Assembly (NCBI GenBank): GCA_031262625.1
Contig: JAISHJ010000125.1
Span: 1-10,107 of the forward strand
Length of the DNA: 10,107 nt
Source of the DNA: Ruminococcus sp.
GTDB taxonomy: Bacteria > Bacillota > Clostridia > Oscillospirales > Ruminococcaceae
Direction: 5' to 3'
Shown: one piece after another, positions 7,557-10,107 of the stretch
Numbering within the stretch: position 1 is the first letter of the stretch
Layout of the letters: each line of letters opens with the position of its first letter
Program-made: the position numbers and the translations under genes
Notes under the pieces: model-generated
Told to the model about the DNA's origin: nothing
What the model saw: only the letters and a program-made list of their open reading frames with translations
Databases searched by the model: none

Positions 7557-7796
7557 ATGGAAAATCAAAACGGTTGGGTTAAAATTCTTTCAATTATAAG
7601 CTGGGTCTTTTTCATAGCGTTTGAACTTTTGGCGGTAGTTTTGGTTGTGTACGGCGCGGCGGGAATGGGAAGCATTGTAATCGGTCTTGTGTACTTTGTG
7701 ATTATCGGTATTCCTTCGGCACTTATTCACAGCTTTATTATGGTATTTTTACTTATCGCGAAAAAATATCTTACTGAACAGAAAATCCCCTCGTAA
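7557..7796 (+). CDS. Small hydrophobic membrane protein, 79 aa, family not recognised
   Basis: The only convincing plus-strand gene. ATG at 7557 is preceded by AAAGGAG with 8 bases between GGAG and ATG. A TTG 12 codons further upstream (7521) overlaps the promoter and is rejected as the start. After a short polar N-terminus (MENQNGW) the protein is almost entirely hydrophobic: one membrane segment at about 8-32 and one or two more between about 36 and 68, then a basic-polar tail KKYLTEQKIPS. No catalytic or binding motif is visible and no function can be assigned. It is a single-gene unit: its own extended -10 promoter lies in front, and its stop codon sits inside the terminator hairpin. It runs divergently from yigZ and convergently to rplL. 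Confidence 0.8.
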   Translation: MENQNGWVKILSIISWVFFIAFELLAVVLVVYGAAGMGSIVIGLVYFVIIGIPSALIHSFIMVFLLIAKKYLTEQKIPS

Positions 7797-7813
7797 AAAG
7801 CAAGGGGATTTTC
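7781..7813. terminator. Bidirectional intrinsic terminator between convergent genes
   Basis: Perfect 11-bp stem, GAAAATCCCCT (7781-7791) with AGGGGATTTTC (7803-7813), and an 11-base loop. The A-run before and T-run after the GC core let it work in both directions: for the 79-aa membrane protein gene on plus and for rplJ-rplL on minus, about 105 bases past the rplL stop. The TAA stop of the plus-strand gene (7794-7796) lies in the loop. Confidence 0.85.
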
Positions 7814-7824
7814 GCATAATAATT

Positions 7825-7871
7825 CTCGTAAAGTCTCGTAAAGTGTAAAGTCGTAAAGTGTAAAGTATAGT
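7825..7871. repeat. Short tandem repeat, five copies of GTAAAGT
   Basis: GTAAAGT occurs at 7828-7834, 7838-7844, 7845-7851, 7853-7859 and 7860-7866, followed by a decayed ATAGT. The first two copies are part of a 10-base unit CTCGTAAAGT (7825-7844). On the minus strand it reads as ACTTTAC repeats in the 3' untranslated region of rplL, between its stop codon and the terminator. It is non-coding. The varied spacing (3, 0, 1 and 0 bases between copies) suggests growth by slippage plus insertions or deletions. Confidence 0.85.
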
Positions 7872-7918
7872 GTCGAGTCCCCGAAAGCAACCGCCGCCGG
7901 AGAAATTCGCACCCGAAC

Positions 7919-8287
7919 TTATTGAAGCTCGACTGTAGCGCCTTTTTCTTCGAGTTTCTTTTTGAGTTCTTCAGCATCAGCCTTAGCAACAGCTTCCTTA
8001 AGAACCTTCGGAGCAGCTTCAACAGCTTCCTTAGCTTCCTTAAGAGAAAGACCGAGAAGATCCTTAACAGCCTTGATGATGTCCATCTTCTTGTCGCCGA
8101 AGGACTTAAGGCATACGTTGAATTCTGTTTTCTCTTCAGCTACGGGGGCAGCTGCTGCGCCGCCTGCTGCTGCGATAACTGCTGTTACGCCGAATTCGTC
8201 TTGGATAGCTGTTACGAGCTCGGAAAGTTCTAAAACCGACATTGCCTTGATATCTTCAATCATACCTGTAATTTTTTCAGATGCCAT
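7919..8287 (-). CDS. rplL: Ribosomal protein bL12 (L7/L12)
   Basis: Stalk protein of the 50S subunit that recruits and activates translational GTPases; several copies bind L10. The 122 residues fit the family. The N-terminal dimerisation and L10-binding part is about 1-33 (KITGMIEDIKAMSVLELSEL). The flexible Ala/Gly/Pro hinge is about 38-52 (VIAAAGGAAAAPVAEE), and the globular C-terminal domain about 55-122 (KKMDIIKAVKDLLGLSLKEAKEAVEAAPK...ELKKKLEEKGATVELQ). Slightly divergent: the common GLGLKEAK reads GLSLKEAK (Ser81), GAPK reads AAPK, and there is a Cys at 59 where charged or aliphatic residues are usual. ATG at 8287 has AAGGAG upstream with an 11-base spacer. It follows rplJ by 112 bases. 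The next gene is not rpoB, as is usual in many bacteria, but a convergent gene beyond a terminator. Confidence 0.97.
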   Translation of the reverse strand: MASEKITGMIEDIKAMSVLELSELVTAIQDEFGVTAVIAAAGGAAAAPVAEEKTEFNVCLKSFGDKKMDIIKAVKDLLGLSLKEAKEAVEAAPKVLKEAVAKADAEELKKKLEEKGATVELQ

Positions 8288-8340
8288 GATTATTCAAACT
8301 CCTTTTGAGCGTATAAAAACGCATTAAATAGTGGTAATTA

Positions 8341-8378
8341 GTACATTCGCACCATGCAACCGCACCGCCCGAACGTAC
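8341..8378 (-). other. Hairpin in the rplJ-rplL intergenic region
   Basis: GTACGTTCG (8378 to 8370) can pair with CGAATGTAC (8349 to 8341) through nine pairs, one of them G-U. A smaller inner stem GTGC/GCAT closes a GGTT loop across a symmetric internal loop. There is no T-run after it, so it is not a typical terminator. It may serve mRNA processing, stability or L10:L12 ratio control between the two cistrons (inference). Confidence 0.45.
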
Positions 8379-8399
8379 CGCCTGATTTTTGCACCCGGA

Positions 8400-8921
8400 T
8401 TATGCCGCTTCTTCGGCTTTTTTGTCTGCGAGAGCCTGTAAAGTAGCCGCCAGCTTCTGCATAGGACCTTGGAGAGAGCCGACAAGCTGTGCAAGGAGAA
8501 CTTCCTTGGAAGGAATCTTCGAAAGCTTGTTAACGCCTGCCGCGTCATAGATATCGGCATCAATAAAGCCTGCTTTAAGCTTGAAGATGTCTGCCTTAAC
8601 ATTAGCGGGTTTTTCGGAGAATGTACCGAGGATACGCGCCGGAGCGGTTTGATCGGTAGCCGTTAAAGCGAGAGCGGAAGAACCTTTGAGTACGTCTTCC
8701 GGAATAGCTATTCCTGCTTCCGCGAAAGCTCTGCGGAGGATGGAATTCTTTTCTACAAAGTAGCTGATTCCTTCGGTGCGGAGTTCCTTACGGAGAGCAG
8801 TGTCGTCGGCAACGTTAATACCCTTGTAGTCAACGATAACGCCGGCTGTAGCTTCCTTGATGGAATTCGCGATCTCGGTTACACGAGCTTTTTTGCCGTC
8901 TAAAATGCTTTGACTTGCCAT
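8400..8921 (-). CDS. rplJ: Ribosomal protein uL10 (L10)
   Basis: Base of the ribosomal stalk: it binds 23S rRNA with its N-terminal domain and L7/L12 dimers with its C-terminal helix. Family features are ATAGVIVDYKGINVADDTALRKELR (25-49), SYFVEKNSILRRAF (53-66), GSSALALT (80-87), KLSKIPSKEVLLAQLVGSLQGPM (132-154) and a C-terminal Ala/Lys-rich helix ending KKAEEAA. The 173 residues are a normal length. ATG at 8921 is chosen because AGGTG lies 9 bases upstream; a GTG four codons earlier (8933) overlaps that ribosome binding site. It is the first gene of the rplJ-rplL unit, with its own promoter and structured leader, and rplA is not upstream. In this family, excess L10-L12 complex binding the leader represses expression; the visible leader fits that. 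Confidence 0.97.
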   Translation of the reverse strand: MASQSILDGKKARVTEIANSIKEATAGVIVDYKGINVADDTALRKELRTEGISYFVEKNSILRRAFAEAGIAIPEDVLKGSSALALTATDQTAPARILGTFSEKPANVKADIFKLKAGFIDADIYDAAGVNKLSKIPSKEVLLAQLVGSLQGPMQKLAATLQALADKKAEEAA

Positions 8922-8933
8922 GTGAGTTTTCAC

Positions 8934-9117
8934 CTGCCTTGATTATTATCATGTATACATAAGAAATGAAGAAGCCTTGTCTGTAATAAAGACAAGGCAC
9001 AGTAAAATCATTAACTGATTTCCTCGGTAAGATTTACGCAAAGTCTTCCCCGAAAAGCCGCTTTTTAACGCGAACCGCCCGGGAAGAAAGCACTTACTGT
9101 CTTAAGAATACATATCG
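8934..9117 (-). ncRNA. rplJ 5' leader, L10-leader-type cis-regulatory RNA
   Basis: About 185 non-coding bases lie between the predicted transcription start and rplJ. On the minus-strand RNA, TCTTCCC (9087 to 9081) pairs with GGGAAGA (9050 to 9044), forming a long stem-loop enclosed by GTAAG/CTTAC (9097-9093 with 9031-9027). A smaller stem AAATCA/TGATTT (9021-9016 with 9010-9005) follows. An alternative partner exists for the outer strand: ACAGTAA (9100 to 9094) is complementary to TTACTGT (9005 to 8999), next to the terminator stem. In other bacteria the L10-L12 complex binds such leaders and lowers expression. Assignment rests on position and foldability, not on a covariance-model search. 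Confidence 0.65.
8961..8998 (-). terminator. Attenuator hairpin in the rplJ leader
   Basis: A perfect 9-bp stem pairs GCCTTGTCT (8974-8982, plus sense) with AGACAAGGC (8990-8998) around a 7-base loop. On the transcript it is followed by a U-rich stretch TTCTTCATTTCTT (8973 to 8961). It stands about 50 bases before the rplJ ribosome binding site, where a conditional terminator controlling rplJL would be expected. The U-run is interrupted by C and A, which suits partial termination. Confidence 0.65.
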
Positions 9118-9123
9118 TTAGTT

Positions 9124-9152
9124 AGTTTAGCATATTTGAACGCGAAAGTCAA
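9124..9152 (-). promoter_or_regulatory. Sigma-A-type promoter of rplJ-rplL
   Basis: TTGACT (-35, 9152 to 9147) and TAAACT (-10, 9129 to 9124) are separated by exactly 17 bases, and a TGC directly before the -10 supplies the extended element. Predicted start is near 9117. No terminator is seen between the upstream yxjI-like gene (stop at 9182) and this promoter, so some read-through into rplJ is possible. Confidence 0.8.
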
Positions 9153-9161
9153 TAGCGTTCA
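9137..9161. repeat. Inverted repeat over the rplJ -35 box
   Basis: TGAACGC (9137-9143) and GCGTTCA (9155-9161) form a perfect 7-bp dyad with an 11-base centre that contains the -35 hexamer (9147-9152). The layout resembles an operator for a dimeric regulator, but no protein can be named. A chance origin is possible. Confidence 0.4.
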
Positions 9162-9181
9162 TTGAAAATTTACATTTGCTA

Positions 9182-9664
9182 TCAATGCCTTCTGTCTTGG
9201 TCGGCGTTAACGCAGTCAATGGCGAGAGCAACAGCGAGGGCTAATATTTCGTCCCTGTCGTCGGGAATGTCAAGTTCATAGCTGTCGCCGAAAGTGAACC
9301 AGTGTCTTGAAAGTCGAAGGATTATTCTTTCATCGTCGGTTATGGAATATTCATGCGTAAAGAAATCGCCCTTAAGCCGCCAGTTTGTCCCTTCGACGTG
9401 AAAGCAGGGCGTAAGAAAAGTTAATTCCTTAACTACGGTGTATGAATATCCGCCTGTTTCAATTATATAGTGATGTGTCGGCAGAATTCCTAAGAGTTTT
9501 TGCTTTATGAAAGCGGCTTCCTGCCCGGAGGAATCATAGAGATGAAGCTTTTTACCCCACGTGAAGATTTCGCCCTCTGCATAGTAACGTTCGCCGCCGT
9601 TTTCGTCAAAGACCGAAAATTTATCGTTCCATGAGAAAACCTTTTGTTTCATGTAGAGTTTCAA
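9182..9664 (-). CDS. YxjI-like LURP-one-related (tubby-fold) protein
   Basis: The 160-residue protein belongs to the LURP-one-related/DUF567 family (Bacillus YxjI type), which has a Tubby/phospholipid-scramblase-like beta-barrel fold. Recognisable features are MKLYMKQKVFSWNDKFSVFD at the start, YYAEGEIFTWGKKLHLYD (27-44), AAFIKQKLLGILP (50-62), VEGTNWRLKGDFFTHEYSI (90-108), HWFTFGDSYELDI (121-133) and DEILALAVALAIDCV (138-152). The start is TTG at 9664: AAGGAG lies 8 bases upstream, and the LYMKQK block right after the start is conserved in the family, so the ATG four codons in would cut into it. Two stop codons (TGA TAG) end it. It follows the 60-residue gene by 12 bases and is probably the last gene of a small operon. 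Biological role is not established in bacteria; membrane or lipid binding is suggested only by the fold. Confidence 0.88.
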   Translation of the reverse strand: MKLYMKQKVFSWNDKFSVFDENGGERYYAEGEIFTWGKKLHLYDSSGQEAAFIKQKLLGILPTHHYIIETGGYSYTVVKELTFLTPCFHVEGTNWRLKGDFFTHEYSITDDERIILRLSRHWFTFGDSYELDIPDDRDEILALAVALAIDCVNADQDRRH

Positions 9665-9676
9665 GTGTCGGTCTCC

Positions 9677-9862
9677 TTAATCTGAAATGTACGGCTTGCC
9701 GTCTCTGTCAACTATAACGGTTAAGCCGCTTGATTGACCGTTATAGTAAAACATATAGTTTACGCCCGTATCATTGTCAACAATAATTTCGATTCCCGAT
9801 AATGCACCAAGGCTGATTGGCTTCCTCGATGCTTTTGTAAAGCGTTCATTTAATTCCATCAT
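9677..9862 (-). CDS. Small DUF6440-like protein (60-61 aa)
   Basis: Short soluble protein with the pattern ERF...GIEIIVDNDTGVNYMFYYNG..SGLTVIVDRDGKPYISD, which resembles the small Firmicute proteins annotated as DUF6440 (VDxxTGVxYL, then GGLTxLxDxxGKP). The two strand-turn-strand blocks, each with VD near its turn, suggest a beta-rich fold. Function is unknown. Two consecutive ATG codons are possible: 9862 overlaps the previous gene's stop as ATGA, while 9859 has the better 8-base spacing from GGAG. Either way it is translationally coupled to the ribbon-helix-helix gene upstream and lies 12 bases before the yxjI-like gene. Family assignment is from memory of the motif. Confidence 0.7.
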   Translation of the reverse strand: MMELNERFTKASRKPISLGALSGIEIIVDNDTGVNYMFYYNGQSSGLTVIVDRDGKPYISD

Positions 9863-10020
9863 TCAGACTCCTTATATCTTTTTTTAACAGCCTCGTGGAG
9901 AATGTATTCAATCTGCCCGTTAATGGAGCGGAAGTCATCTTCCGCCCACTTCGCAAGTTTTGCCCAAAGCGTTGGGGAGAGACGAAGTAGAAGCTGTTTT
10001 TTGTTTTTAGTTTCTTCCAT
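9859..10020 (-). CDS. Arc-like ribbon-helix-helix DNA-binding protein
   Basis: A 53-residue protein with the Arc/MetJ-type fold: a beta strand KQLLLRLSP (8-16) that would insert into the DNA major groove as a dimer ribbon, helix A TLWAKLAKWAEDDF (17-30) and helix B SINGQIEYILHEAVKKR (32-48). The SxNGQIExLL pattern is typical of Arc-type repressors in Firmicutes. ATG at 10020 is chosen because AAAGGA lies 8 bases upstream; a TTG at 10041 would add seven residues but lacks that support. Its TGA stop overlaps the ATG of the DUF6440-like gene. It is likely an autoregulator of this small operon or a regulator of nearby genes. The target is not visible, because the operon's promoter lies outside the window. 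Confidence 0.87.
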   Translation of the reverse strand: MEETKNKKQLLLRLSPTLWAKLAKWAEDDFRSINGQIEYILHEAVKKRYKESE

Positions 10021-10024
10021 AGAA

Positions 10025-10107
10025 TTAATCCTTTGTAACAATGTACGCCGCTTTTTGGTATTTTACTGCGATAATAATCAGCCACGGCACCCACACAAGG
10101 CACGCTG
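10025..10107 (-). CDS. C-terminal end of a probable membrane protein (5' part beyond window)
   Basis: A frame open from the window edge to TAA at 10027-10025 encodes 26 residues: a hydrophobic stretch with two Trp (CLVWVPWLIIIAV) followed by a basic tail KYQKAAYIVTKD. That looks like the last membrane segment and cytoplasmic tail of a membrane protein. The stop is 4 bases before the ribbon-helix-helix start and overlaps its ribosome-binding region, an operon-like arrangement. With so few residues no family can be named, and a chance open frame is not excluded. Confidence 0.45.
   Translation of the reverse strand, partial: ACLVWVPWLIIIAVKYQKAAYIVTKD

Noticed and set aside
7825..7871. CRISPR-like array
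   Set aside because: The repeat unit is only 7-10 bases, with no unique spacers of regular length and no cas genes nearby.
7962..8327. Plus-strand open frame of 121 codons, and another at 7922-8233
   Set aside because: Both are antisense to rplL and are by-products of its Ala/Lys-rich codons.
8324..8602. Minus-strand open frame overlapping the 3' end of rplJ
   Set aside because: Different frame across the conserved L10 C-terminus, no ribosome binding site, low-complexity product.
9846..10103. Minus-strand 85-codon open frame covering the ribbon-helix-helix gene
   Set aside because: It overlaps the Arc-like frame almost completely; the latter has a recognisable fold, a good ribosome binding site and an ATGA overlap with the next gene.

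Overview
The window looks like a chromosomal segment from a low-to-mid GC Firmicute, most likely a member of the class Clostridia (Oscillospiraceae/Ruminococcaceae-like). The basis is strong GGAG-type ribosome binding sites, a Dgt-like HD hydrolase gene upstream of dnaG as is common in Clostridia, an L10-type leader before rplJ, and a YxjI-like LURP-one protein. The genus assignment is inference. No tRNA, rRNA, CRISPR array or insertion sequence was seen. Nearly everything lies on the minus strand and is best read from the right end of the window to the left.

Right end (about 9180-10107, minus): a compact cassette. It has the tail of what looks like a membrane protein, an Arc-like ribbon-helix-helix regulator, a 60-residue DUF6440-like protein and a YxjI/LURP-one protein that starts at TTG. 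Spacings are short or overlapping, so co-translation is likely.

Middle (about 7780-9165, minus): rplJ-rplL (L10 and L7/L12) with their own promoter, a long structured leader and a terminator-like hairpin that fits autogenous attenuation by L10(L12)n. This pair is separated from its usual neighbours: rplK/rplA are not upstream and rpoB is not downstream. A bidirectional terminator ends both rplL and a convergent plus-strand gene for a 79-residue membrane protein. Between terminator and rplL lie five copies of the heptamer GTAAAGT.

Left part (1-7494, minus): a yigZ/IMPACT-family gene, then a dgt-like HD phosphohydrolase gene, two large paralogous membrane-anchored proteins (715 and 640 aa) and dnaG primase, which runs off the left end. 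The two large proteins carry an extracytoplasmic trypsin-like fold in which all three catalytic positions appear to be replaced. They sit 34, 36 and 2 bases from their neighbours without a visible terminator, so dnaG is probably transcribed through them and is translationally coupled to the second. This pair of apparent pseudoproteases inside a replication-gene operon is the most unusual thing in the window. The 715-aa paralogue also has a canonical EF-hand calcium loop between its two membrane segments.
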